NCBI GenBank assembly: GCA_018242585.1
Contig: JAFEBQ010000037.1
Span: forward strand, 1 to 64,000
Length of the DNA: 64,000 bases
Source of the DNA: Planctomycetota bacterium
GTDB lineage: Bacteria; Planctomycetota; Planctomycetia; Pirellulales; PNKZ01
Direction of reading: 5' to 3'
The notes under the pieces were generated by a model that saw only the letters and a program-made list of their open reading frames with translations, was not told the DNA's origin and made no database searches. This document shows, in pieces, positions 56,805 to 64,000 of this stretch; positions within the stretch are counted from its first letter, which is position 1; every line of letters starts with the position of its first letter. The translations under genes and the position numbers were made by a program.

Positions 56805-57230
56805 ATGCACTTCGTTGGCCATCAACGTACAACTTCGCGACCTGCCTGGCGGCAACGCCGGTTGATCGTGCTGTTTGCGTGCGCTAGTTTGATGCTGGCG
56901 CTGTCGAGCTTGTTTCCCCAAGTCGCCTGCGCGCAGCGACAGATCAAGACCGTCGACCCGCCGCCGACGCCGAACTGGCTGGGCCTGCCCGGTCGGCCGA
57001 CCCCTCGACAAGCGGCGCCGGGCAAGGGGGACGATCTGCCGCAACAAACAAGCTGGCCCCAACCCGCCGGCGCGCCGATTGCCAGCTCGGTTTACGCTTC
57101 GCCGCGGCCGCTGCCGGGCATGAGCCTGCAGCCGAATCAGAGCCCGCTGTTCAGCAATCTGGGCTCGGGCAACGACGCCAACGGCAAGCCCAAGCCGCGA
57201 GCCACGCGACGCCGGCCGGTCGGCTTCTAA
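56805..57230 (+). CDS. Small secreted Pro-rich protein
   Basis: 141 residues. A long basic N-region precedes the signal core (RRLIVLFACASLMLALSSLF, cleavage near CAQ). The mature part is Pro/Gly/Ser/Gln-rich and disordered (TVDPPPTPNWLGLPGRPTPR, LPGMSLQPNQSPLFSNLGSG) with a basic end (RATRRRPVGF). No family recognised. Its frame is better supported than a long opposite frame (56787-57728), which looks like a shadow. Confidence 0.6.
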   Translation: MHFVGHQRTTSRPAWRQRRLIVLFACASLMLALSSLFPQVACAQRQIKTVDPPPTPNWLGLPGRPTPRQAAPGKGDDLPQQTSWPQPAGAPIASSVYASPRPLPGMSLQPNQSPLFSNLGSGNDANGKPKPRATRRRPVGF

Positions 57231-57286
57231 GGTCGCACGATCTGCGGCAGCGAAGCCCCGATGTAGGTCATGGCCCGCTTGGACCA

Positions 57287-57493
57287 TTAAATCGTGGCCA
57301 GGGGTCGGATTTCCTTGCCCGCTCGCGACTTGGGGCGGATTGACCGTGCCGCGCGGGCCTGATACTCTCGCTGGTTCACCGTCTTGGTGACCCAGTTGGT
57401 CCCTGTGCGCGCCGGAACCGGAACCCGGCGGCACGTCGGCCGCAGGCCCTGCGCCGCCGTGGCGATCGGCCGTTGCGGCCCGTCTCTTGCCAC
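57287..57493 (-). CDS. Possible small basic protein
   Basis: A 68-codon frame starting at GTG 57493. The C-terminal half (NWVTKTVNQREYQARAARSI, then RPKSRAGKEIRPLATI) looks like real protein, but there is no clear ribosome binding site and the frame is converging on 56805 and diverging from 57525. It is the only thing in the 294-base gap other than the KAS III ribosome binding site. Uncertain. Confidence 0.3.
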   Translation of the reverse strand: MARDGPQRPIATAAQGLRPTCRRVPVPARTGTNWVTKTVNQREYQARAARSIRPKSRAGKEIRPLATI

Positions 57494-57524
57494 CCGCCGT
57501 GCCTGGTTCGTCGAGGAGTGCTTC

Positions 57525-58529
57525 GTGAATTACGCGCGGGTCGGGCCGATCTCCATTCACTTGCCCGTCAAGGTCGAGAACAACAATCAACTGCGCGCCG
57601 AGCACCCCGATTGGAACATGGATCTGATCGAGGTAAAGACGGGCATCCTCGAACGTCACATCGCGGCCCCCGACGAGACTGCGGCCGACCTGGGCGTGGC
57701 GGCGGCCGAGAAGCTGTTCGCCGAGCACCAGATCGATCGCTCGTCGATCGACTTTCTGCTGCTATGCACCCAGACGCCCGACTATCCGCTGCCGACGACG
57801 GCCTGTTTGATGCAAAACCGACTGGGGCTCAAGACTTCGACCGGAGCGCTGGACTTCAACCTGGGCTGCTCAGGCTTCGTCTATGGATTGGGGCTGGCCG
57901 ATGGTTTGATCCGCGGCGGCGGCGCGAAGCGCGTGCTGCTGGTCACGGCCGAGACCTACTCAAAGTACATTCGCTCGGACGATCGCTCGTTGCGGACCAT
58001 CTTTGGCGACGGCGCCGCGGCGACGCTGATCGAGGCGGGAACCGAGCCGACGTTGGCCGGCTTTGCCTATGGCACCGACGGGTCGGGCGCCGACATGCTG
58101 CTGGTCAACTCGGGGGGCGCGCGGCCGTCAGCCCAAGCGCTCAAGCCGCGCAAGCGCCCGCGCTGGACCAGCCCACTGTTCATGGACGGGCCGGCGCTGG
58201 TCGACTTTACGTTGCAACGGATTCCGGGGCTGATCGATAACATCCTGAGCGCGACGAACCTGCAGCGCGAGCAGGTCGATTTGTTCCTGCTGCACCAGGC
58301 GACGTATCATCTGTTGAATCAGTTGGCCGAGAGCCTAAAGCTGGATGAAGCCAAGATGCCGCGAGTGCTGGCTCAGTACGGCAACACGGTGTCATCGACG
58401 TTGCCGATCATGATTCACGATTTGCGCGCCGCCGGACGAATCAAGCCGGGCCTGCGCTCGATGCTGATCGGCTACGGTGTGGGCCTGTCGTGGGCGGGCT
58501 GTATGTGGACCGAAAGCTGGTCGCGGTAG
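57525..58529 (+). CDS. 3-oxoacyl-ACP synthase III (KAS III/FabH-like)
   Basis: 334 residues. The GTG at 57525 is chosen because GAGGAG lies six bases upstream and the mature start YARVGPISIHLP fits the family; the open frame reaches back to 57384. Thiolase fold with catalytic Cys in FNLGCSGFVYGLGLADG, His in LFLLHQATYHLLNQ and Asn in YGNTVSSTLPIMI (Cys-His-Asn triad). It condenses an acyl-CoA with malonyl-ACP, for fatty acid initiation or a secondary lipid or sugar-acyl pathway; the sequence differs from housekeeping FabH at several points. A terminator follows. Confidence 0.9.
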   Translation: MNYARVGPISIHLPVKVENNNQLRAEHPDWNMDLIEVKTGILERHIAAPDETAADLGVAAAEKLFAEHQIDRSSIDFLLLCTQTPDYPLPTTACLMQNRLGLKTSTGALDFNLGCSGFVYGLGLADGLIRGGGAKRVLLVTAETYSKYIRSDDRSLRTIFGDGAAATLIEAGTEPTLAGFAYGTDGSGADMLLVNSGGARPSAQALKPRKRPRWTSPLFMDGPALVDFTLQRIPGLIDNILSATNLQREQVDLFLLHQATYHLLNQLAESLKLDEAKMPRVLAQYGNTVSSTLPIMIHDLRAAGRIKPGLRSMLIGYGVGLSWAGCMWTESWSR

Positions 58530-58531
58530 CT

Positions 58532-58554
58532 GGCGATGTTTCGCCGTTTTTCTT
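58532..58554 (+). terminator. Short terminator after the KAS III gene
   Basis: Stem GGCGA/TCGCC (58532-58536, 58541-58545) with loop TGTT, then GTTTTTCTT. Five base pairs only, so it is moderate in strength. A second hairpin GGTAAC-CTTC-GTTACC follows at 58658-58673 without a T-run. Confidence 0.55.
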
Positions 58555-58770
58555 GTGCGTCGCGCTCAAACGGCGCAATTCCACCTCATATTTTGCCCAG
58601 GCGCGCCGCCTTGCCAGCAGACTGGGTAAGAGACGCTGGCATTTGAGCTTAGGCAGTGGTAACCTTCGTTACCCGACCGTGGCGCCGGCCGGAAAATCGT
58701 CGAACCGTTCGCCCTCGGGCGTAGTATTAGGTAGTGACGGAATCGCTTGCGCCATCGCAACCCAGAATGA

Positions 58771-59529
58771 ATGATGTTTGAACAGACCCTCCCCAAAGCG
58801 CGTCGCCCCCGCGATGAAGAACACCCGAAGCGGGGACGCAAGATGCTCGATCTGGTCGAAAACGATCTGATTCGCCGGGTCAGTTACGAGGAATACCAGG
58901 AAAAGGTCCGCGATGTGTACGGCGGCCCCAAGGGGGCGCTGCTGGCCACGGCCAGTGTCGTGTCGCTGCACATTCCGCTGGGCGAGCGCATCTTCCGCCG
59001 CCGCAAGTTCAATCTCCGCGGCATGCGCCAGTTGCTCGACGTGGGCAGCGGCGCTGGTCAGTTGGCCGGCCACGCGCTGCGCTACGGCGATCCCGAACTG
59101 CAAGTGACGTGTACCGACCTGGAACCGCGGATGTTGCGCCGCGCGCGCCAGCGCCTGCAACGTCAAAAGCTGCCGGTCGAACGGACCCGGTTCCTGGCGG
59201 CCGATCTCGCCAGTCTGCCCTTCGCCGATCAATCGTTCGATGGCGTCACCTGCGGCTATGTGATCGAACACCTGCCCGATCCACGGCCGGGCCTGGCCGA
59301 GATGGCCCGCGTGTTGCGACCGGGCGGGCGGATGCTGCTGTTGGCCACGGAAGACAGCTTTGCCGGCGCTTGGACCAGCCGGGTCTGGTGCTGCCGGACC
59401 TACAATCGCCGCGAACTGCGGGCGGTCTGCCGCGACGTCGGCCTAAGCTGGACGCAAGAAATCTGGTTCACGCCCATGCACAAGGTACTACGCGCCGGCG
59501 GCATTTGCGTGGAAATCACGCGGCAATAG
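58771..59529 (+). CDS. SAM-dependent methyltransferase
   Basis: 252 residues. Class I fold with SAM motif QLLDVGSGAGQLAGHALRYG, acidic loop VTCTDLEPRMLRRARQRLQR, ADLASLPFADQSFDGVTCGY and the post-motif EMARVLRPGGRMLLLATEDS. Resembles UbiE/COQ5-like or lipid methyltransferases of planctomycetes, with a C-terminal WFTPMHKVLRAGGICVEIT. Substrate unknown. It follows the KAS III gene by 240 bases on the same strand, possibly in one lipid or polyketide-like pathway. Confidence 0.9.
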   Translation: MMFEQTLPKARRPRDEEHPKRGRKMLDLVENDLIRRVSYEEYQEKVRDVYGGPKGALLATASVVSLHIPLGERIFRRRKFNLRGMRQLLDVGSGAGQLAGHALRYGDPELQVTCTDLEPRMLRRARQRLQRQKLPVERTRFLAADLASLPFADQSFDGVTCGYVIEHLPDPRPGLAEMARVLRPGGRMLLLATEDSFAGAWTSRVWCCRTYNRRELRAVCRDVGLSWTQEIWFTPMHKVLRAGGICVEITRQ

Positions 59530-59540
59530 CTCGCGCCTTT

Positions 59541-60854
59541 TCAGGTCGAACTCTGGCCCGCGCCGACGGCTTGTTTGGTATCGATCTCGATCGTGCGCAT
59601 CGAAGGTTGTTGCGGCGCGCGAAGTTGCAACCGCGTGATCTCCGGGGGACAGCGCCAGCGCAGCGGCCACTCGGACGAAATACCCCGGTTCACGTGCATA
59701 ACCGTCGGCGATTCCCAGAACGTGCCCGACGCATAGCGGACGCCGTACAAGCTGGGGCAAACCGTGGCCTCGATCAGCGGGAAACGAATCTGCCCACCGT
59801 GGGTGTGGCCTGCCAGCATCAAGTCGATGCCGCGCTCGCGAGCCCAGCAAATCTGATCGGGCGAGTGTGACAACAGCAGCTTGAACGGCTCGGCCCGGCC
59901 GGCGTCACGCGCGGCCGCGATTTCAGGGCAGCGTTCCACGCTGCCCGCGGGTCCGAACCAGGGCAATTCGTTGCCAATCAGGACGATTTGCTCGCCGCGA
60001 ATATCAATGACCTGGCAACGCCCTCCCAGGTTTTGCAACCCCGCCGCGGCCAATCGGCGACGTAACTCGGCCACGTCGACCCGTTCGTCGTGATTCCCCA
60101 GGATGTAGTAAACGCCGTGCGGCGCGCTTAGCTTGCCGAACGTGGCGTTGATCCAGTCGAGGCACGGCGTCTTGTCGACCAGATCGCCGGTCAGGGCAAT
60201 CAGGTCCGGGCACATCTCGGCCACCGCGTCGGCGACCAGCTCGAAATACTTGCGCGTCACGCGGCCGGTCATGTGAAAATCGGTAATGTGCGCGATCACC
60301 AGTCCGTCGAGTGCCGGCGGCAAACGGGGCACTTCAACTTCCAGCTCGGCCAGCTCGATGCGGTAAGCCTCGTTCAACGGCACCGCGCAGAGGATCCGGC
60401 CGATTGCCTTCTGCCCGCTGGTGTCGGTCAATTGTGGGCGGAGGTCGAGCTCCTGCGAATTGCGCTGGCGAATGACCGGCAGGGGCCGCCGGCGGAAGCG
60501 CCGCAGCAGGAACCAGGGCAACGGCCCAACCGCGGTCACCAGGCAGACCAGCACATAAAACGCCAAGCCCCACGGCAACGCGGCGTTCGTTTCACCCGCA
60601 GTCGCGACCCGCTGATACCAGAAACCAATCAGCAGCGGCAGCCCGATCAGATGGGCCCGCATCAGCCAGTCGAGCTTCTTCAGCGCGCGGTGCGGAATGG
60701 CCCGGGCGTGCAGCGAATTCTTCAGCGCCAAGTAGAGAGCCCAATGCCCCAACAAGGCCAGCGCCACCAGTCCGAGCGCCGGCCAGGAAATGTCGAGCGC
60801 GATGGCCGCGATCATCATGCCCCACAGTCGAAAGCCGTCCCAAGCAATCAGCAT
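59541..60854 (-). CDS. Membrane-anchored metallophosphoesterase
   Basis: 437 residues from ATG 60854 (GGGA seven bases upstream; GTG 60869 alternative). N-terminal membrane segments (SWPALGLVALALLGHWALYL, LPWGLAFYVLVCLVTAVGPL) precede a calcineurin-like domain: HITDFHMTGRV, LIALTGDLVDKTP, YYILGNHDERVD, LLLSHSPDQICWA and LAGHTHGGQIRFPLIEA, the full set of metal ligands. Members act on phosphodiesters, for example in UDP-diacylglucosamine or lipid metabolism. It converges with the methyltransferase with an 11-base gap. Confidence 0.92.
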   Translation of the reverse strand: MLIAWDGFRLWGMMIAAIALDISWPALGLVALALLGHWALYLALKNSLHARAIPHRALKKLDWLMRAHLIGLPLLIGFWYQRVATAGETNAALPWGLAFYVLVCLVTAVGPLPWFLLRRFRRRPLPVIRQRNSQELDLRPQLTDTSGQKAIGRILCAVPLNEAYRIELAELEVEVPRLPPALDGLVIAHITDFHMTGRVTRKYFELVADAVAEMCPDLIALTGDLVDKTPCLDWINATFGKLSAPHGVYYILGNHDERVDVAELRRRLAAAGLQNLGGRCQVIDIRGEQIVLIGNELPWFGPAGSVERCPEIAAARDAGRAEPFKLLLSHSPDQICWARERGIDLMLAGHTHGGQIRFPLIEATVCPSLYGVRYASGTFWESPTVMHVNRGISSEWPLRWRCPPEITRLQLRAPQQPSMRTIEIDTKQAVGAGQSST

Positions 60855-60912
60855 TGGTGGTCCCGACACGCAAGCGGCTTACAGGGTTTGGTGATGGACG
60901 AGGTCGTGAAGT

Positions 60913-62628
60913 CTACCCCACGGGCGGCGCTTGAGACACGGTTTGCTCGACGGCCACCAGCAGCCGATCGAGCATAAACGGCTTCGACAGCAGTTCGGGC
61001 CGATAGCCCGCCCGGCGGGTGTTCACCACCACGTGGTCCGGATCGTAGCCGAAGCCCACCATGTAGATGATCGGCACGTGTTCCAGCTTCTCGTTCAGCG
61101 CGCAGAGCAGCTTGTAGCCGTTCATGTCGGGCAGATGGATGTCGGTGATGATGACATCGTAGCTGGCCCCCGGCCCGAGGTTGTCGACCATGCAGATGGC
61201 TTCGCCGCCGTCGTGGGCCGTCTCGACGATACAGCCGTACCGTTCAAGCAAGTTGTGCGATTGAATGCGGACATTGGCGTCGGCGTCGGCCACCAGGATG
61301 CGCAAGCCGCGCAGTTCGGCGCGATCGACGGCGCCGGTCGCCTGGGGCAGGGCCTCGGTCGGCGTCATCTTCTGGCCGACCTTTTGGATCACCTGCTTGA
61401 TGTCGCGAGCGTTGCGCAGCACGCGCTGCATCCGCTCGGTCACTTCGGGCTCGTGGCCGATATAGCGTTCCATGATCTTGACGGCGTCGTTCAAGATTTC
61501 GTCGATGGGCAAGGCCACGGCGCTGTGAATCGCCTCGACGCTTTTCACGGCCGAGTTGACCTTTTCGACGACCAGCAGTTCCAAGGTGTTGATCGCCACC
61601 GCCACGTCGCGGCTGAAAATCTCGAGGAACTGCTTGTCTTCTTCGCTGAAAGCGCGGGGCACCGGGCTTTCGACGTTGAAGGTGCCAATCACTTCGTCGT
61701 GCAGCACCAACGGCACGGTCAGCGAGCTTTTCGCTCCGGCGCACCCTTCGAGGTACAACGGGTCGTGAGTCGTGTCTTCACAGATGTAGCTCTTGCCCGT
61801 GGCGGCCACGAACCCGGTCACGCCGTTCCCTTGCGAGCGGGGATACAGCACGCGGTTGGCGGCCTCGGGCAGAATACCTTCGTAGACCAGCGGCTCGAGC
61901 CGGCCGGTTCGTTCGTCGAGCAGGCGAATCTCGACCACGTCGAAGTTCAGCAGATCCTGCGTGTAGCGGAGGATGTCCGACTTGAGCAGTTCCTTGCGGT
62001 CTTCAACCGTCATGCTTTGCAGCTCTTCCGCCGTCAAGTTGGCCAGTTCGATGCCGGCCGCGTGAATGTTGGCCAGCTTTTGCTGCTGCAAGACTTCGGT
62101 CGTGACGTCACGGATGGTGACGACCAGGTTCCGCGGCGGGCCTTCGGTCTCGAAGACCGGCGCGGCATGAATGCGGTAGTAGCGATTGTCGGTCGAGCGC
62201 AGTGTCGAGCCGCTTGGCGCGCCGGTGGCCAACGCGGTGTGAAACGGACAGAAGTCGGGGCCCAGAATCTCGGGGCTGCCCAGCACGGCGTAAAAGTTGG
62301 CGCCGAGCACCGACTCGCGACCGAACCATTCCTTGAGCCGGCCATTGCCCCACAGGATGGTGTTGTCGCTGTCGAGCAACACCACGCCGTCGGGCATGCC
62401 CTGCAGAATCCGGTCGTTCTGCAGCAAGCCCCCGACCGTCATCGCTTCCTTGGCGTAGCCGCCCGCGACGAACACCCCGGCAAAGTCCTCCTTGGCCAGC
62501 ATGGCCAAGGCCCGAATCGAGTCGGGAACGCGAACTACCTCAAAATCCTCCGCAAAGTGCGCAATGGCACTACAACCGACATCGTCGGATTCGGAGACTA
62601 AGAGTAAGCGAGGTTTATGAAACGCCAA
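60913..62628 (-). CDS. PAS-GAF-receiver signalling protein
   Basis: 571 residues. The start is taken as TTG 62628 because GGAGAGG sits five bases upstream; the frame runs to 62664 and beyond is not better. A degenerate N-terminal receiver-like stretch (PRLLLVSESDDVGCSAIAHF, no phospho-Asp) is followed by PAS (LQGMPDGVVLLDSDNTILWG), a GAF domain (PRSQGNGVTGFVAATGKSYI, PLVLHDEVIGTFNVESPVPR), a helical linker where a histidine kinase would have its DHp, and a C-terminal receiver (ILVADADANVRIQSHNLLER, DVIITDIHLPDMNGYKLLCA with the phospho-Asp, LSKPF). No ATPase domain is present, so it is a sensor-response protein rather than a kinase. Confidence 0.87.
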   Translation of the reverse strand: MAFHKPRLLLVSESDDVGCSAIAHFAEDFEVVRVPDSIRALAMLAKEDFAGVFVAGGYAKEAMTVGGLLQNDRILQGMPDGVVLLDSDNTILWGNGRLKEWFGRESVLGANFYAVLGSPEILGPDFCPFHTALATGAPSGSTLRSTDNRYYRIHAAPVFETEGPPRNLVVTIRDVTTEVLQQQKLANIHAAGIELANLTAEELQSMTVEDRKELLKSDILRYTQDLLNFDVVEIRLLDERTGRLEPLVYEGILPEAANRVLYPRSQGNGVTGFVAATGKSYICEDTTHDPLYLEGCAGAKSSLTVPLVLHDEVIGTFNVESPVPRAFSEEDKQFLEIFSRDVAVAINTLELLVVEKVNSAVKSVEAIHSAVALPIDEILNDAVKIMERYIGHEPEVTERMQRVLRNARDIKQVIQKVGQKMTPTEALPQATGAVDRAELRGLRILVADADANVRIQSHNLLERYGCIVETAHDGGEAICMVDNLGPGASYDVIITDIHLPDMNGYKLLCALNEKLEHVPIIYMVGFGYDPDHVVVNTRRAGYRPELLSKPFMLDRLLVAVEQTVSQAPPVG

Positions 62629-62666
62629 GCGAACCTCTCCGGACAAGGAGCTCCGCCGTCGCAATT

Positions 62667-62695
62667 ATTATAGGAAACCGGCAAACCATGAACAA
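62667..62695 (-). promoter_or_regulatory. Sigma70-type promoter of the PAS-GAF-receiver gene
   Basis: On the minus strand, TTGTTC (62690-62695) and a perfect TATAAT (62667-62672) are separated by 17 bases. The -10 lies about 38 bases upstream of the TTG start, giving a short leader. Confidence 0.7.
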
Positions 62696-63149
62696 CCGGA
62701 CCTGCGAATCGACGACTCCTAATGGAAACATCGGCCAGGGGACGCCGTGAAACTTTACTTTAGTTGCCATGCTCGCCTCGTCGGCACTCCCTAAACGACC
62801 GGCACTTGCGCCAATCGGCCTACGATCGGCACGCACGAGGCCGCGTGTTCGGCACACGACGTATGACCCGCGCCGAACTACCATTCCTCCGAGGGGCGTG
62901 CGTCGATTCGGCCCCTTTCGACACAGGCTTCTGCATCATTCCCCAGCCGCGAAAACAACCCGGGGCCAACAACGCAACCGTGCCGCCCAGCCGTTGTTTT
63001 CGTGACAGCCCGAAAGCTGTCTTGGCAGGTCAAGCCCGTCGCGGCGGGCCGCCGATGAACCGACGATAGCGCGAAGTCGTTGACGTCCCGGGGCCGCCTC
63101 TCGGGGCAGATTCGCGCTCGACTGGCACCAAGGAGAGGTCAGGAGCAAC
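62696..63149. other. Divergent intergenic region
   Basis: About 450 bases between the signalling gene (minus) and the small membrane protein (plus), apart from the promoter listed separately. A GACAGCCCGAAAGCTGTC hairpin (63003-63020) is the only structure I note. Open frames here (for example 62764-63069) are compositionally odd and have no recognisable protein. Confidence 0.5.
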
Positions 63150-63383
63150 ATGATGTGGCGCGCATTCTTCATTGCCGTGGGCATTTCGGCTTTGTTGATG
63201 GGGCTGGAAGCGATGGCCATCGACAAGGCCATTCTGCACTCCAAGGCGGCCAACGGCGGGCTGTTGCCGGCGATCCGGGCCAAGGAGATCATCCCGCCCG
63301 ATTGGGCCCCCTGGAGCCTGCTGTCGATCGGGGCAATTACGGTCCTGTACAGCTTTACCATTCCTGGCCGTAAGGCCCATTGA
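63150..63383 (+). CDS. Small membrane protein
   Basis: 77 residues with two hydrophobic helices (MMWRAFFIAVGISALLMGLE, WSLLSIGAITVLYSFTIPG) and a polar loop (HSKAANGGLLPAIRAKEIIP). AGGAG lies six bases upstream. Short conserved membrane proteins of this kind occur in planctomycetes; function unknown. Confidence 0.78.
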   Translation: MMWRAFFIAVGISALLMGLEAMAIDKAILHSKAANGGLLPAIRAKEIIPPDWAPWSLLSIGAITVLYSFTIPGRKAH

Positions 63384-63453
63384 TGGTGGACACTTCGGGC
63401 GGCTGGTCGCCTCGGGCCGGGTTAATCCGCCCCCCGCTTCGCAGTTAGCTTCT

Positions 63454-63576
63454 TAGAGCAGTTCTCAGAAGCATGTATCGCTTACTTACCCAAGCCGGCG
63501 GCTCTGCCGCCGATCTCGGTGGCAAAGCCACCGGCTTGGTAGACACGCTCGCTACAGTGATTCGAGAACCGCTCTA
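63454..63576. repeat. TAGAGC-type inverted-repeat element, copy 2, with internal cloverleaf
   Basis: 123 bases with termini TAGAGCAGTTCTCAGAA and the complement of TAGAGCGGTTCTCGAA. The interior folds into a perfect three-way junction: outer stem CCAAGCC/GGCTTGG (63490-63496, 63533-63539) with arms GGCGGC-TCT-GCCGCC and GGTGGC-AAA-GCCACC. No coding potential. It shares its ends with the element at 13563-13680. Confidence 0.7.
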
Positions 63577-63649
63577 GAGCGTCGCCGGCTGTCGCCGCGC
63601 GGGCTGTCGCGTATGATGGCTCTGGATGCTCGTCACCGCGAGATCAGTT

Positions 63650-64000
63650 ATGGCCACCGCTACTGCGCCAACGAAAACATTGCCTTCGCCCGCTGAACGG
63701 CCCGACAGCGACATCGTCATCTATGACGGCCACTGCCGCATCTGCACCGGGCAGATTCAGCGCCTGGCGAGGTTCGATCGCGGGCAGCGACTGTCTTATC
63801 TGTCGTTGCACGACCCGGTGGTCGCCCAGCGCTGGCCCGACTTGAAATACGACGATTTGATGAAAAACATGCTGGTCATCGATCGGCAGGGGAACCGGTA
63901 TTGGGGCGCTTCGGCGGTGCGGTTCTTTTCGCGCCACTTGCCGACTCTGTGGTGGGCCGCGCCGGTGTTGCACATCCCGGGCAGCCTGCCGGTGTGGCAA
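63650..64000 (+). CDS. DCC1-type thiol-disulfide oxidoreductase-like protein (partial)
   Basis: An open frame from ATG 63650 to the window end, 117 codons and no stop, so the 3' end is missing. The N-terminal region contains DIVIYDGHCRICTGQIQRLA, the DxxCxxC motif of the DCC (DUF393) family, then LSYLSLHDPVVAQRWPDLKY and WGASAVRFFSRHLPTLWW, matching the family's thioredoxin-like fold. Role unknown; often membrane or redox related. The opposite-strand frame here is a shadow. Confidence 0.85.
   Translation, partial: MATATAPTKTLPSPAERPDSDIVIYDGHCRICTGQIQRLARFDRGQRLSYLSLHDPVVAQRWPDLKYDDLMKNMLVIDRQGNRYWGASAVRFFSRHLPTLWWAAPVLHIPGSLPVWQ

Noticed and set aside
58658-58673. GGTAAC-CTTC-GTTACC hairpin as a terminator
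   Set aside because: The stem is good but there is no T-run on either side.
60931-62601. Plus-strand open frame of 556 codons
   Set aside because: It mirrors the PAS-GAF-receiver gene, which has clear domains, a promoter and a ribosome binding site; the plus frame has the His/Val/Gln bias of a shadow.
62764-63069. Open frame upstream of the small membrane protein
   Set aside because: No ribosome binding site, no motif, and unusual residue composition.

Overview
The window reads as chromosomal DNA of a G+C-rich planctomycete, probably a Pirellulales-like lineage; that assignment is inference from gene content. Pointers are a formylglycine sulfatase, a ceramidase-like protein, many Tat- or Sec-exported proteins of unknown function, polysaccharide-active enzymes (PL7 alginate lyase, CE15 esterase, pyruvyl transferase), a giant Ser/Thr kinase with extracellular sensor domains, an N-terminal NPYQPP motif, HEAT/TPR-rich secreted proteins, and several families of palindromic intergenic repeats. 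There is no CRISPR array, rRNA, transposase or integrase.

Layout. 1-5.2 kb: an LRR pseudogene, a secreted helical protein, a glycine-zipper lipoprotein, a small Pro-rich secreted protein and a Tat-exported ceramidase-like protein. 5.2-9.1 kb (minus strand): aldo/keto reductase, sulfatase, GDP-mannose 4,6-dehydratase. 9.1-13.5 kb: two TPR proteins with long leaders, closed by a strong terminator. 13.9-17.7 kb (minus): a coupled operon of a HEAT/beta-sandwich protein, a PQQ-type beta-propeller and AroA. 17.8-18.96 kb: CysK with a clear promoter and terminator. 19-23.9 kb (minus): HEAT proteins and an endonuclease/exonuclease/phosphatase family protein. 24.5-28.1 kb: HDAC-family deacetylase, acyl-CoA dehydrogenase, redoxin-like protein. 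28.2-33 kb: small hypothetical genes, a Tat protein, an HNH gene pair, a CxxCH/toroid protein and an AraC-type regulator. 33.1-35.8 kb: an overlapping set of an HExxH protein, a sulfotransferase-like P-loop protein and a class IV aminotransferase. 36.0-40.9 kb: tRNA(CAU) followed by a type III-like Mod/Res system. 41.1-46.2 kb: the multidomain kinase and a STAS-like protein. 46.2-51.4 kb (minus): DUF4105 protein, cNMP-binding patatin, Tat-exported pyruvyl transferase and alginate lyase. 51.5-64 kb: membrane and GNAT proteins, CE15 esterase, alpha/beta hydrolase, two methyltransferases, KAS III enzyme, metallophosphoesterase, a PAS-GAF-receiver protein, a small membrane protein and a DCC-type protein cut by the window end.

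Functionally this is mostly ordinary planctomycete chromosome: polysaccharide breakdown and modification (sulfatase, PL7, CE15, pyruvyl transferase, GMD), signal sensing (kinase, receiver protein, AraC), core amino-acid synthesis (aroA, cysK) and one restriction-modification locus beside a tRNA. The points most worth following are: the two-gene version of an arrangement that I recall as a fusion in plants (sulfotransferase-like plus aminotransferase IV); the Res subunit whose nuclease site lacks the expected lysine; the kinase with propeller, lectin, two jelly-roll-like regions and LRR; and a TA-flanked repeat that appears to have inserted into an older palindrome.
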